NCBI GenBank assembly: GCA_002430925.1
Contig: DJDD01000024.1
Span: 1-14,155 of the forward strand
From: Flavobacteriales bacterium UBA5933
GTDB taxonomy: Bacteria > Bacteroidota > Bacteroidia > Flavobacteriales > Weeksellaceae
Reading direction: 5' to 3'
Length of the DNA stretch: 14,155 nt
Below the pieces are notes generated by a model. That model searched no databases. It had not been told where the DNA came from and saw only the letters and a program-made list of their open reading frames with translations. Position numbers and translations under genes: made by a program. This document shows positions 1 to 7,281 of this stretch, piece by piece; positions within the stretch are counted from its first letter, which is position 1; each line of letters opens with the position of its first letter.

Positions 1-105
1 TTATCTAAAATAAAAAATTATAACTTAAACGATAATTCGACCAACCTATTAATGATTTCTATTCCTAAGGGAATTGAAAAAATTATAATTAAAACAGCTA
101 AATAA
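1..105 (+). CDS. C-terminal fragment of an unidentified protein (5'-truncated by window edge)
   Basis: Frame 1 is open from the first base to a TAA at 103-105 and encodes the last 34 residues of a protein, ending in IPKGIEKIIIKTAK. The stop lies only 3 bases before the start of the metalloprotease at 109, so the two genes are probably co-transcribed. The fragment is rich in Lys, Ile and Asn like its neighbours and looks like a terminal beta-strand region. It is too short to assign to a family. It could be a chance open frame, but the tight spacing and the lack of any other feature here favour a real gene end. Confidence 0.55.
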   Translation, partial: LSKIKNYNLNDNSTNLLMISIPKGIEKIIIKTAK

Positions 106-108
106 AGT

Positions 109-2406
109 ATGAAAAGAATAATTTCTATCACCTCTGCCTTTTTTATTATTGGAATAAATTACTCATTTGGACAACAAAATTTTTGGAATACAATTTCTTC
201 TAAAAATTCAAAACAAGTATCTAGTGAAGTAAAATCGAGATTACACACTCCAACTAAATCTTTAAAATTAGATTTAGAATATGATCGACTAGTTAATTAT
301 TTAGGAGAAGCTAAAAGTTCATCTGTCCTTTTAAAGTTTCCAAATGATAAAGGGAGCTTTACGACCTACAAAATTATAGAAACATCTAACTTTTCGCCAG
401 AGTTACAAGCTAAATATCCTAATATAAAATCATACACAGGTTATGATGTTAATAACCAAAACCAAAGAATAAATTTCAGTATTTCTCCTGAATTTGGTTT
501 ATATGGTTCTATAAATGATGGTTCAAAAAATATTTTAATTGATGCTTATACACAAGATAAATCCAGATATATTATCTACGATAAAAGTAATTTAACAACA
601 GATGAAACAAAATTCAAATGTAGTTTTGATGAAAATGAATCTGGATTAGGCTTAGAAAATTTAAACTTGAAAGAGTCTAAAGCTATTTCTAGTAAAGCAA
701 ATGATGGAAGTCTTAAAAAATTTAGATTAGCTATTACTACTACAAAAGAATATTCAAATTATATAATAGAACAAGCTGGTTTAGAATCTGGAACTACAGA
801 AGAAAAAAAAGCTGCAATTTTAGCTGCCGTAAATGTATCTATGACAAGGATAAACGGTGTTTTAAAGAATGATGTTGGTATTTTTCTAGAATTAATTTCT
901 AATACAGACTCTTTATTCTTATTAACTGGTGATACATTTGACACTTCAGATTCTGGAGAAATGTTAGAAGAAAATATTATCCTTACAAATAATACTATTG
1001 GAGCTAGTAATTATGATATTGGACATTTATTTTTCCAAGTTGATGATGATAGAAATTCTAATGGTTTAGCCTATACACCTGCAGTATGTTATGATAATTA
1101 TAAAGCTGGTGGAGTAACTGGAACAGTAGCTCCAGTAGGAGATGCATTTGATATTGACTATACTGCACACGAAATGGGGCATCAATTTGGTGCTAATCAT
1201 ACTCACAACAACAATTGTAATAGAAGTAGTACAGCAGATGTAGAACCAGGAAGTGGATCTACAATAATGGCCTATACAGGTATTTGTCCTCCAAATTTAC
1301 AACAACATAGTGATGCTTATTACCATACTAAAAGTATTGAAGAGATTCATTCTACATTAAATAGTATTTCATGTGGACAAAGTATTTCTACAACAAACAG
1401 TGCTCCAGTAATAAATACTAATTTATCTAGCACATATACTATTCCAAATAGTACCGCATTTGCATTAGAAGTTTCAGCTACTGATAGTAATAATGATGCA
1501 GTAACCTATACATGGGAACAAATGGATGCAGAAGTTTCGAATGTAACACCTCCTATTTCTTCTAATACACAAGGTCCAAATTTCAGATCATTTTCTCCAA
1601 CAACAGAAGGAATAAGATATTTTCCTAAATTAGAAAAAATAATAAATAATCAACTTATTTATGACACAAATTACTATTATTCTACTGTTACTGATTATGA
1701 TAAGAATAATTGGGAGGTTATTCCAAATAATACAAGAACAATGAATTTCTCAGTTACAGTAAGAGATAATAATAGTAATGTTGGTTTAACGGCAAGAAAA
1801 AATGTAAAAGTTTCTTTTGCAAATGTTGGTCCTTTTCAAGTTACTTCACAAACTACAAATGAAAAATGGAATAAAAAATCTACAAAGAAAATCACGTGGG
1901 ATGTTGCGGGAACAACCACAAACGGTATTAATACAAAAAATGTAAAAATACTTTTATCTACAAATGGTGGAAAAAGTTTTGATACAGTTCTTGCTGAATC
2001 TGTACCAAACAACGGATCATATAGCTTTACCGTTCCAGATACAATTGAAAATACTGAAGAAGCAAGAATTATGATAAAAGCTATTGATAATGTTTTTTTA
2101 GCTGTTAATTCAAGTAATTTTACAATTGAATCGTCATTATCTTCATGGGATCAAAATGGAGATGGTTATTATATTAGTATATATCCTAATCCATCAAATG
2201 GAATAATCAATATCTCATATTCTGAAGATTTTATACAAGGTGAAATTTCTATTGTAAATATATTAGGACAAGTAGTATATTCTAAACAATTAACTACTGA
2301 TAAATTTCAAACTATAAATTTATCAAATCTTACAAATGGAGTTTATATTGTTACCGTAATTTTTGATGGAGAAGTAACCACAGAGAAAATAATTATTAAA
2401 AAGTAA
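109..2406 (+). CDS. Secreted reprolysin-like zinc metalloprotease with T9SS type A sorting domain
   Basis: This is a predicted extracellular zinc endopeptidase of the metzincin group (reprolysin-like, M12B type). Residues 1-21 form a Sec signal peptide ending near FGQQ. Residues of about 24-200 look like a propeptide. The catalytic domain (about 205-425) has the zinc motif HEMGHQFGANH at 354-364 (HExxHxxGxxH; ligands H354, H358, H364; catalytic E355) and a Met-turn at M387 in STIMAYTG. Two beta-rich Ig/fibronectin-like regions follow (about 430-573 and 574-675). The C-terminus from about 690 is a T9SS type A sorting domain: IYPNP at 691-695, then ILGQVV and LTNGVYIV, ending in IIIKK. By family knowledge, it is exported by Sec, carried across the outer membrane by T9SS and probably processed there. 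ATG 109 is chosen because it gives an intact signal peptide. The gene is intact; the substrate is unknown, with nutrient acquisition or virulence both possible. Confidence 0.93.
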   Translation: MKRIISITSAFFIIGINYSFGQQNFWNTISSKNSKQVSSEVKSRLHTPTKSLKLDLEYDRLVNYLGEAKSSSVLLKFPNDKGSFTTYKIIETSNFSPELQAKYPNIKSYTGYDVNNQNQRINFSISPEFGLYGSINDGSKNILIDAYTQDKSRYIIYDKSNLTTDETKFKCSFDENESGLGLENLNLKESKAISSKANDGSLKKFRLAITTTKEYSNYIIEQAGLESGTTEEKKAAILAAVNVSMTRINGVLKNDVGIFLELISNTDSLFLLTGDTFDTSDSGEMLEENIILTNNTIGASNYDIGHLFFQVDDDRNSNGLAYTPAVCYDNYKAGGVTGTVAPVGDAFDIDYTAHEMGHQFGANHTHNNNCNRSSTADVEPGSGSTIMAYTGICPPNLQQHSDAYYHTKSIEEIHSTLNSISCGQSISTTNSAPVINTNLSSTYTIPNSTAFALEVSATDSNNDAVTYTWEQMDAEVSNVTPPISSNTQGPNFRSFSPTTEGIRYFPKLEKIINNQLIYDTNYYYSTVTDYDKNNWEVIPNNTRTMNFSVTVRDNNSNVGLTARKNVKVSFANVGPFQVTSQTTNEKWNKKSTKKITWDVAGTTTNGINTKNVKILLSTNGGKSFDTVLAESVPNNGSYSFTVPDTIENTEEARIMIKAIDNVFLAVNSSNFTIESSLSSWDQNGDGYYISIYPNPSNGIINISYSEDFIQGEISIVNILGQVVYSKQLTTDKFQTINLSNLTNGVYIVTVIFDGEVTTEKIIIKK

Positions 2407-2428
2407 TTTAAAAAAATACAACCAAATT

Positions 2429-2464
2429 ATGCCAAGCTTATATATGACAGCTTGGCATTTTTTT
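2429..2464 (+). terminator. Rho-independent terminator after the metalloprotease gene
   Basis: A perfect 10-bp inverted repeat, ATGCCAAGCT (2429-2438) and AGCTTGGCAT (2449-2458), has a 10-nt loop and is followed by a run of T. It starts 22 bases after the protease stop codon and separates that gene from groES. Confidence 0.9.
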
Positions 2465-2503
2465 ATTTATATCAATTAATTAACCTTTTAAAAATGGCAG
2501 AAT

Positions 2504-2533
2504 TTTGCTATTGGCATGTTTTTAGTAATTTTA
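2504..2533 (+). promoter_or_regulatory. Candidate groES-groEL promoter
   Basis: TTTG at 2504-2507 and TAATTTTA at 2526-2533 are 18 bases apart. This resembles the Bacteroidota pattern TTTG / TAnnTTTG, with the last G of the -7 box replaced by A. Transcription would start near 2539, giving a leader of under 30 bases before the groES ATG. The -33 box overlaps an imperfect palindrome at 2494-2511. I see no CIRCE operator (TTAGCACTC-N9-GAGTGCTAA), so HrcA control is not supported here. Confidence 0.35.
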
Positions 2534-2566
2534 TTTGGTATAATTTTAAAATAAAAAAATACAGAT

Positions 2567-2845
2567 ATGTCACAATTAAACATTAAACCGTTAGCAGACA
2601 GAGTTGTTATTGAACCAGCTCCAGCAGAAACTAAAACTGCATCAGGAATTATTATCCCAGATTCAGCAAAAGAAAAACCACAAGAAGGAATTGTAGTAGC
2701 TGTAGGAAATGGAAAAAAAGATGAACCATTAACAGTTGCTATTGGCAATAAAGTTCTTTATGGTAAATATTCTGGAACAGAATTAAAATTAGAAGGAAAG
2801 GATTACTTAATCATGCGTGAAGCTGATATTTTAGCAATCATCTAA
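2567..2845 (+). CDS. groES: Co-chaperonin GroES (Cpn10)
   Basis: GroES is the heptameric lid of the GroEL folding chamber in the cytoplasm; it binds GroEL-ATP and encloses the client protein. The 92-residue product has the family's usual length. It opens with the conserved strand NIKPLADRVVIEP and contains the mobile loop at about 17-35, including the GroEL-contacting hydrophobic tripeptide in GIIIP (27-31). The core GKYSGTELKLEGKDYLIMREADILAII completes the fold. It sits 92 bases before groEL on the same strand, the standard operon order. The start at ATG 2567 matches the family N-terminus. Confidence 0.98.
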   Translation: MSQLNIKPLADRVVIEPAPAETKTASGIIIPDSAKEKPQEGIVVAVGNGKKDEPLTVAIGNKVLYGKYSGTELKLEGKDYLIMREADILAII

Positions 2846-2872
2846 ATCTATAAAAATTTAATAAATAGATTT
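2844..2872 (+). other. Intercistronic hairpin between groES and groEL
   Basis: AAATCTAT (2844-2851, overlapping the groES stop) can pair with ATAGATTT (2865-2872) around a 13-nt loop. The stem is all A/T except one C-G pair, so it is weak and probably not an efficient terminator; it could affect mRNA processing or stability. A perfect 10-bp palindrome, CAAGTACTTG, follows at 2894-2903 in the same gap. Neither has a known role. Confidence 0.35.
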
Positions 2873-2937
2873 TTAAACAAATTAAATATAAAACAAGTAC
2901 TTGTACTTTGTAAAATATAATTAAAAACATAAAAAAA

Positions 2938-4566
2938 ATGGCAAAAAATATAAAATTCGATATAGAATCAAGAGACGCTTTAAAAAGAGGTGTTGATGCA
3001 TTAGCAAATGCAGTAAAAGTAACTTTAGGACCAAAAGGTCGTAACGTAGTTTTAGAAAAATCTTTCGGAGCTCCACATGTTACTAAAGATGGTGTTTCTG
3101 TTGCAAAAGAAATTGAATTAGAAGATCCTATCGAAAACTTAGGAGCACAAATGGTAAAAGAAGTTGCTTCTAAAACAAATGATGTTGCTGGTGATGGTAC
3201 AACAACTGCTACAGTATTAGCTCAAGCTATCGTTCGCGAGGGATTAAAGAATGTTGCTGCTGGTGCAAATCCAATGGATTTAAAACGTGGTATCGACAAA
3301 GCTGTTGCTGCTGTTGTTGCAAACTTAAAAGAGCAATCTCAAGAAGTTGGTGATTCTTCAGAAAAAATTAAACAAGTTGCTTCTATCTCTGCAAACAATG
3401 ATGAAACAATCGGAACTTTAATTGCTGAAGCTTTCTCTAAAGTAGGTAAAGAAGGAGTTATTACAGTTGAAGAAGCAAAAGGAACTGAAACTTATGTTGA
3501 CGTAGTAGAAGGTATGCAATTCGACCGTGGATTCCAATCTCCATACTTTGTTACAAACACAGATAAAATGATTGCTGAGTTAGAAAATCCTTACATCTTA
3601 TTATGTGAGAAAAAAATATCTAACTTACAAGAAATATTACCTTTATTAGAGCCTGTTGCTCAATCAGGTCGTCCATTCTTAATTATTTCTGAAGAAGTTG
3701 AAGGACAAGCTTTAGCTACTTTAGTTGTAAACCGTTTAAGAGGTTCATTAAAAATCGCTGCTGTTAAAGCTCCAGGATTTGGTGACCGTCGTAAAGCAAT
3801 GTTACAAGATATCGCTATCTTAACAGGTGGTACAGTTATTTCTGAAGAACAAGGAATCACTTTAGAAACTGCTACTTTAGAAATGTTAGGTACAGCAGAA
3901 AGAGTTGTTATTGACAAAGACAATACAACTATTGTAAACGGAGCTGGAGATGCTGAGCAAATTAAAGGTCGTGTAAACCAAATTAAAGCTCAAATCGAAA
4001 CAACAACTTCTGATTATGACCGCGAAAAATTACAAGAACGTTTAGCTAAATTAGCTGGTGGTGTTGCTGTATTATACGTTGGTGCTGCTTCTGAAGTAGA
4101 AATGAAAGAAATCAAAGATCGTGTTGATGATGCTTTACATGCAACTCGTGCTGCTGTAGAAGAAGGTATCGTTGCTGGTGGTGGTGTTGCTTTTGTAAGA
4201 GCTCTAGCTACTTTAGCAGAAGTTGAAACTAGCCATGTAGATGAAATCACAGGTGTTAAAATCGTTAAACGTGCGATTGAAGAACCATTACGCCAAATTG
4301 TACACAATGCAGGTGGTGAAGGTTCTGTAGTTGTTGCAAAAGTAAAAGAAGGACAAGGAGACTTCGGTTACAACGCAAAAACTGACGAATATGTAAACAT
4401 GATCGAAGCTGGTGTTATTGACCCTACTAAAGTTGCTCGTGTTGCTTTAGAAAATGCTGCATCTGTTGCTGGTATGTTAATTACTACAGAAGCTGTTGTT
4501 ACAGAAATCAAATCTGACGAACCTGCTATGCCTCCAATGGGTGGTGGAATGCCAGGAATGATGTAA
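2938..4566 (+). CDS. groEL: Chaperonin GroEL (Cpn60)
   Basis: GroEL is the tetradecameric ATP-driven folding chamber that works with GroES. The 542-residue product is full length. Visible signatures are the nucleotide-binding segment GPKGRNVVLEKSFG (31-44), KDGVSVAKEI with D51, GDGTTTATV with D86, and the equatorial segment DRVDDALHATRAAVEEG, which carries the aspartate equivalent to E. coli D398 needed for ATP hydrolysis. The C-terminus is the typical Gly/Met-rich tail ending GGGMPGMM. Codon choice looks more restricted than in the flanking genes (GCT and GTT frequent), as expected for a highly expressed gene. It is the second gene of the groES-groEL operon and is closed by a strong terminator. 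Confidence 0.99.
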   Translation: MAKNIKFDIESRDALKRGVDALANAVKVTLGPKGRNVVLEKSFGAPHVTKDGVSVAKEIELEDPIENLGAQMVKEVASKTNDVAGDGTTTATVLAQAIVREGLKNVAAGANPMDLKRGIDKAVAAVVANLKEQSQEVGDSSEKIKQVASISANNDETIGTLIAEAFSKVGKEGVITVEEAKGTETYVDVVEGMQFDRGFQSPYFVTNTDKMIAELENPYILLCEKKISNLQEILPLLEPVAQSGRPFLIISEEVEGQALATLVVNRLRGSLKIAAVKAPGFGDRRKAMLQDIAILTGGTVISEEQGITLETATLEMLGTAERVVIDKDNTTIVNGAGDAEQIKGRVNQIKAQIETTTSDYDREKLQERLAKLAGGVAVLYVGAASEVEMKEIKDRVDDALHATRAAVEEGIVAGGGVAFVRALATLAEVETSHVDEITGVKIVKRAIEEPLRQIVHNAGGEGSVVVAKVKEGQGDFGYNAKTDEYVNMIEAGVIDPTKVARVALENAASVAGMLITTEAVVTEIKSDEPAMPPMGGGMPGMM

Positions 4567-4591
4567 TAACATCCTCAAAAATATATTTTAC

Positions 4592-4625
4592 AATCGTCTC
4601 GACTTTCAGTTGAGACGATTTTTTT
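4592..4625 (+). terminator. Rho-independent terminator after groEL
   Basis: AATCGTCTC (4592-4600) pairs with GAGACGATT (4612-4620). The stem extends inward through one G-T pair and three further pairs to a 3-nt loop (4605-4607), about 13 bp in all, and runs into a T-tract (4619-4625). It ends the groES-groEL transcript 26 bases after the groEL stop. Confidence 0.92.
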
Positions 4626-4653
4626 ATTAAATTGTATTCAATAATTACATAAA

Positions 4654-5340
4654 ATGACAATCGCTGACCAAATTATAAACTTCAATAAAAATTTAGAATA
4701 CAAAGGAAATCTTCCCAAAGGTTTTCATGTACTAAATCCTTATTTAGATAATCCAGAAACAATACAAGTGATGGAAGAATTCTACCATAAATTTTACAAT
4801 GATACCAAACCAAGAAAATTTCTAATTGGTATCAATCCAAGTCGTCACGGTGCTGGTGTAACTGGCGTACCATTTACCGATACCAAACGATTACAAAGTG
4901 AATGTCATATTTCCATGAAATCTGCTTATACGCACGAATTATCTTCTGTTTTTATTTATGATATGATTAAGGAATACGGCGGAGTAAAAGAATTTTATAA
5001 TGATGTTTACATTAATTCTCCTTTTCCTCTTGCGATTACAAAAGAAACCAAAAATGGTTTCATCAATGCGAATTATTATGACGATAAACAATTATTTGAG
5101 GATGTAAAACCATTTATGATAGAAAGCCTAAAACAACAAATCAATTTTAATATCGATTGTTCTCATGTTTTCGTATTAGGAAAAAAGAATGCAGAATTTA
5201 TAAAAAAGATAAACAAAGAAACTAACTTCTTCGATAAAATTACAGCTTTAGAACATCCAAGATATATCCAACAATACAAATCAAAAGAAAAAGATTTATT
5301 CATAGATAAATATATAGTAGCACTGAAAAGTGATGACTAA
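4654..5340 (+). CDS. SMUG2-like uracil-DNA glycosylase family protein (DUF4918 type)
   Basis: This is a predicted single-domain DNA glycosylase that removes deaminated bases (uracil, possibly others) to start base-excision repair in the cytoplasm. The 228-residue protein has a motif-1-like segment GINPSRHGAGVTGVPF at 59-74, which corresponds in the superfamily to the loop that holds the catalytic water, and a second active-site-like segment EHPRYIQQY at 200-208 in place of the usual HPS loop. The fold order between them (GVPFTDTKRL, VYINSPFPLAI, HVFVLGKKNAEFI) fits a Rossmann-like UDG core. The assignment to the SMUG2/DUF4918 group common in Bacteroidota is from memory of these motifs. It is a single-gene unit bounded upstream by the groEL terminator, with copy 1 of the structured repeat 23 bases past the stop. 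Confidence 0.8.
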   Translation: MTIADQIINFNKNLEYKGNLPKGFHVLNPYLDNPETIQVMEEFYHKFYNDTKPRKFLIGINPSRHGAGVTGVPFTDTKRLQSECHISMKSAYTHELSSVFIYDMIKEYGGVKEFYNDVYINSPFPLAITKETKNGFINANYYDDKQLFEDVKPFMIESLKQQINFNIDCSHVFVLGKKNAEFIKKINKETNFFDKITALEHPRYIQQYKSKEKDLFIDKYIVALKSDD

Positions 5341-5363
5341 TTTATTATATTTTTTTAATTTCT

Positions 5364-5491
5364 GGGGCGTTCCCTTACGGTCGGGCTTTTCGTTGCAATC
5401 TTTTCTAATTGATCATTACTTTTCGATTTGGTCATTGAAACTCTCGAAATGAATCCAATCAGAAAAGGATTTCCACTACAATCCCTAACGC
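5364..5491 (+). repeat. Structured dispersed repeat, copy 1 (plus orientation)
   Basis: The element starts at GGGGCGTT and ends at CTAACGC. The outer stem is GCGTT (5367-5371) with AACGC (5487-5491). A small inner hairpin CCC/GGG lies at 5372-5385. Conserved box A (GGGCTTTTCGTTGCAATC) starts at 5383. The central stem pairs 5400-5411 with 5456-5467, 12 positions with one A-C mismatch, enclosing an internal region that can fold further. Conserved box B GGATTTCCACTACAATC lies at 5467-5483 and is identical in all three copies. It begins 23 bases after the glycosylase stop codon, in the same orientation as that gene. A small separate hairpin AATGTTT/AAACATT follows at 5494-5514. From 5515 to 5681 I see only AT-rich sequence with no supported gene. 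Confidence 0.85.
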
Positions 5492-5681
5492 TAAATGTTT
5501 CTGAAAAAAACATTCAAAAAAGTACCCTATATTTTACGGATATAAATAAGTTAGTAAAAATGACAACCACATAATCGTATGAAATCAAAAAATTGGAAAT
5601 TTTGCCAACAATATTCTGATGAAATTTTAACAAACTGAATATTTAAAATTCAAAATCAAACTAAAAGAAATTTTTATAAAA

Positions 5682-6158
5682 TTATTTATCCATATTATTT
5701 AGATAGCATTCAACTTTAAATTTTATACTTTCTATATTTTGTTTGGAATTATTTATCAAAATTTTTATCGGTTTAACAAATAAATAAAATTCATGTCTTT
5801 TATTAGTTAAATAATCACTTACTATCCAATATTCTTCATTAATCTTTTCAACATTAAATCTAATTTTAATTTTTTTCTGTTCATCCTCACTATATTTTGA
5901 AATATTAAAATAAATATCCAATTGATTTATAGGAGATGATAATTTATAATTAGGGTAATTAGAAAAATAAAATTTGAATAATATTTTATCATCATCTTTA
6001 TAACCAATTAAACATTCTCTATCATCAGTTAAAACTCCATTATATTTTTTTTGTAATATTGAATAAATCTTCGTTTTTCTAAGTTCAAGTTCTTTATCCC
6101 ATGAAATTGATAATTTATATAGTATATATAATATATATAGTATAAAAATAAGTAACAT
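5682..6158 (-). CDS. Hypothetical protein with one N-terminal membrane segment
   Basis: I do not recognise this 158-residue protein. Residues 1-19 are a hydrophobic segment (MLLIFILYILYILYKL) that should anchor it in the membrane; the rest is a soluble alpha/beta-like domain with alternating hydrophobic and charged residues, no cysteine motif beyond isolated Cys, and no catalytic signature that I can see. It starts 24 bases after murI on the same strand with no terminator between, so it is probably co-transcribed with murI. It is even richer in A/T codons (ATA, AAT, AAA) than its neighbours, which may mean recent acquisition or weak constraint. The membrane segment is coded by three imperfect 9-nt units (Ile-Leu-Tyr three times). 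The gene is convergent with the glycosylase gene. Confidence 0.7.
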   Translation of the reverse strand: MLLIFILYILYILYKLSISWDKELELRKTKIYSILQKKYNGVLTDDRECLIGYKDDDKILFKFYFSNYPNYKLSSPINQLDIYFNISKYSEDEQKKIKIRFNVEKINEEYWIVSDYLTNKRHEFYLFVKPIKILINNSKQNIESIKFKVECYLNNMDK

Positions 6159-6182
6159 ATTTAATTCTTTTTAAAAACAAAT

Positions 6183-6995
6183 CTAAACTTCTATATGTGA
6201 AGCTTTCACCTGTTGACCATAGAAAATAGATGTATTTTCTTCGAAACTTTTTGCATCGTCTGTTGTATAAAAAGTAAGTGAGGTATTCGTAGAACATTTT
6301 GATTCTACTTCTGGATGACGAACCAAATAATCTTCTAATTTATTTGCTACCAATTGCCCTTGTGATAAAACCGTAACATGAGAGGGAATATATTTTTTTA
6401 TAACTGGCAATAGCAATGGATAATGAGTACAAGCCAATACAATAGTATCAATAGCTGCTGATTGAGCAAATAATCGTTGTATATCTTTTTCTACAATATC
6501 ATGTGCTGCTCTACTTGTAATTTCATTGTTTTCTACCAAAGGAACCCAAAGTGGACAAGCATGTTGAAAAACATTGATGTTTGGAAAAAATTTGTTGATT
6601 TCTATTTTATACGATTCAGACAAAACTGTTCCTTGTGTTGCCAAGATTCCAACATTGTTATTTTTTGTATAATCATTGATAGATTCTGTTGTTGGACGAA
6701 TAACTCCCAATACTTTTTTCCCTTCTGGTAAATCATTTTGTTGTATTGTTCGCAATGCCTTTGCTGAAGCTGTATTACAAGCAAGAATAACCAAATTACA
6801 TCCCAAATCGAATAATTTATATACACATTCTTTTGTGTATTCATATACTGTTTCAAAAGAGCGGGTTCCGTAAGGAACACGTGCGTTATCTCCTAAATAT
6901 ATGTAGTCGTATTGTGGTAATTTTTTTTGTATTTCTTTAAAAACAGTCAATCCTCCATATCCTGAATCAAAAATACCAATTGGTCCTTGCGTCAT
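6183..6995 (-). CDS. murI: Glutamate racemase
   Basis: This enzyme interconverts L- and D-glutamate in the cytoplasm and supplies D-Glu for peptidoglycan. With the start at 6995 the protein has 270 residues, the usual size. All signatures are present: GIFDSGYGGLTV with D10, YLGDNARVPYG, LACNTAS with catalytic C73, and LACTHYPLL with catalytic C189 and the adjacent His. An in-frame ATG 60 bases upstream (7055) would add 20 residues unlike any MurI N-terminus, and a good -7 promoter box (7013-7020) lies inside that extension, so 6995 is preferred. A small membrane protein follows in the same direction. In many flavobacteria murI sits beside bamA/ompH-type genes (from memory); that context is absent here. 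Confidence 0.96.
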   Translation of the reverse strand: MTQGPIGIFDSGYGGLTVFKEIQKKLPQYDYIYLGDNARVPYGTRSFETVYEYTKECVYKLFDLGCNLVILACNTASAKALRTIQQNDLPEGKKVLGVIRPTTESINDYTKNNNVGILATQGTVLSESYKIEINKFFPNINVFQHACPLWVPLVENNEITSRAAHDIVEKDIQRLFAQSAAIDTIVLACTHYPLLLPVIKKYIPSHVTVLSQGQLVANKLEDYLVRHPEVESKCSTNTSLTFYTTDDAKSFEENTSIFYGQQVKASHIEV

Positions 6996-7012
6996 TTTTT
7001 TATTGCTTACTA

Positions 7013-7020
7013 CAAAAATA
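7013..7020 (-). promoter_or_regulatory. Candidate murI promoter (-7 box)
   Basis: On the minus strand these bases read TATTTTTG, a full match to the Bacteroidota -7 consensus TAnnTTTG, 17 bases before the preferred murI start. I see no clear TTG -33 element at the usual distance, so confidence is limited. It supports starting MurI at 6995 rather than at 7055. Confidence 0.4.
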
Positions 7021-7074
7021 CAAAAGACTTTGCTATGTTGAAATGAAAAACACAATTACTACAAAAACGTATTT

Positions 7075-7151
7075 GCAAAAGCGATTGTAGTGGAAATCCT
7101 TTTTCCTTAGAAAAAGATTGCAACAGAAAGCGCGGACCGAAGGTTTTGCCC
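7075..7151 (-). repeat. Structured dispersed repeat, copy 2 (minus orientation, diverged)
   Basis: Read on the minus strand, the copy has box A in diverged form (GCGCTTTCTGTTGCAATC) and box B GGATTTCCACTACAATC, identical to the other copies (plus-strand 7083-7099). The central hairpin is short: GAAAAAG (7110-7116) with CTTTTTC (7099-7105) and a 4-nt loop. The outer stem is GCAAAA (7075-7080) with TTTTGC (7144-7149), replacing GCGTT/AACGC of copies 1 and 3 while keeping the pairing. A small perfect inner hairpin ACC-GAA-GGT lies at 7136-7144. It sits between the divergent murI and copper-regulator genes, upstream of both. Confidence 0.8.
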
Positions 7152-7228
7152 TAAAAAAAAATAAATCTGTAAATTATATATATCATTCGAATAATTGTAT
7201 AAGTTTTATAATTGATAAGTATCGGAAA

Positions 7229-7259
7229 TTTGTAAGAGATAAATTGTAAATTAGTTTCA
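7229..7259 (+). promoter_or_regulatory. Candidate promoter of the copper operon
   Basis: TTTG at 7229-7232 and TAGTTTCA at 7252-7259 are 19 bases apart, close to the Bacteroidota pattern TTTG / TAnnTTTG (the last two positions of the -7 box are C and A). Transcription would begin near 7265, just before the regulator ATG at 7282. Inverted hexamers TCGGAA (7222-7227) and TTCCGA (7276-7281) flank it and could be regulator half-sites. Confidence 0.45.
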
Positions 7260-7281
7260 ACTTGCTAAAAAATGGTTCCGA

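Noticed and set aside
2465..2566. CIRCE (HrcA) operator before groES
   Set aside because: No TTAGCACTC-N9-GAGTGCTAA or near match was found on either strand.
2488..2748. Minus-strand open frame overlapping groES, and other antisense frames within groEL, the oxidase and the MATE gene
   Set aside because: They are shadows of strongly supported genes on the plus strand and show no protein family features.
5579..5638. Short open frame of 19 codons (starting MKSKNWKFCQQ) between the glycosylase and the hypothetical gene
   Set aside because: Too short, with no recognisable similarity or supporting signal; such frames are expected by chance in AT-rich spacer DNA.
6996..7055. Upstream in-frame ATG that would extend MurI by 20 residues
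   Set aside because: The added residues do not resemble a MurI N-terminus, and a consensus -7 box lies inside the extension; the start at 6995 gives the standard GIFDSG spacing.
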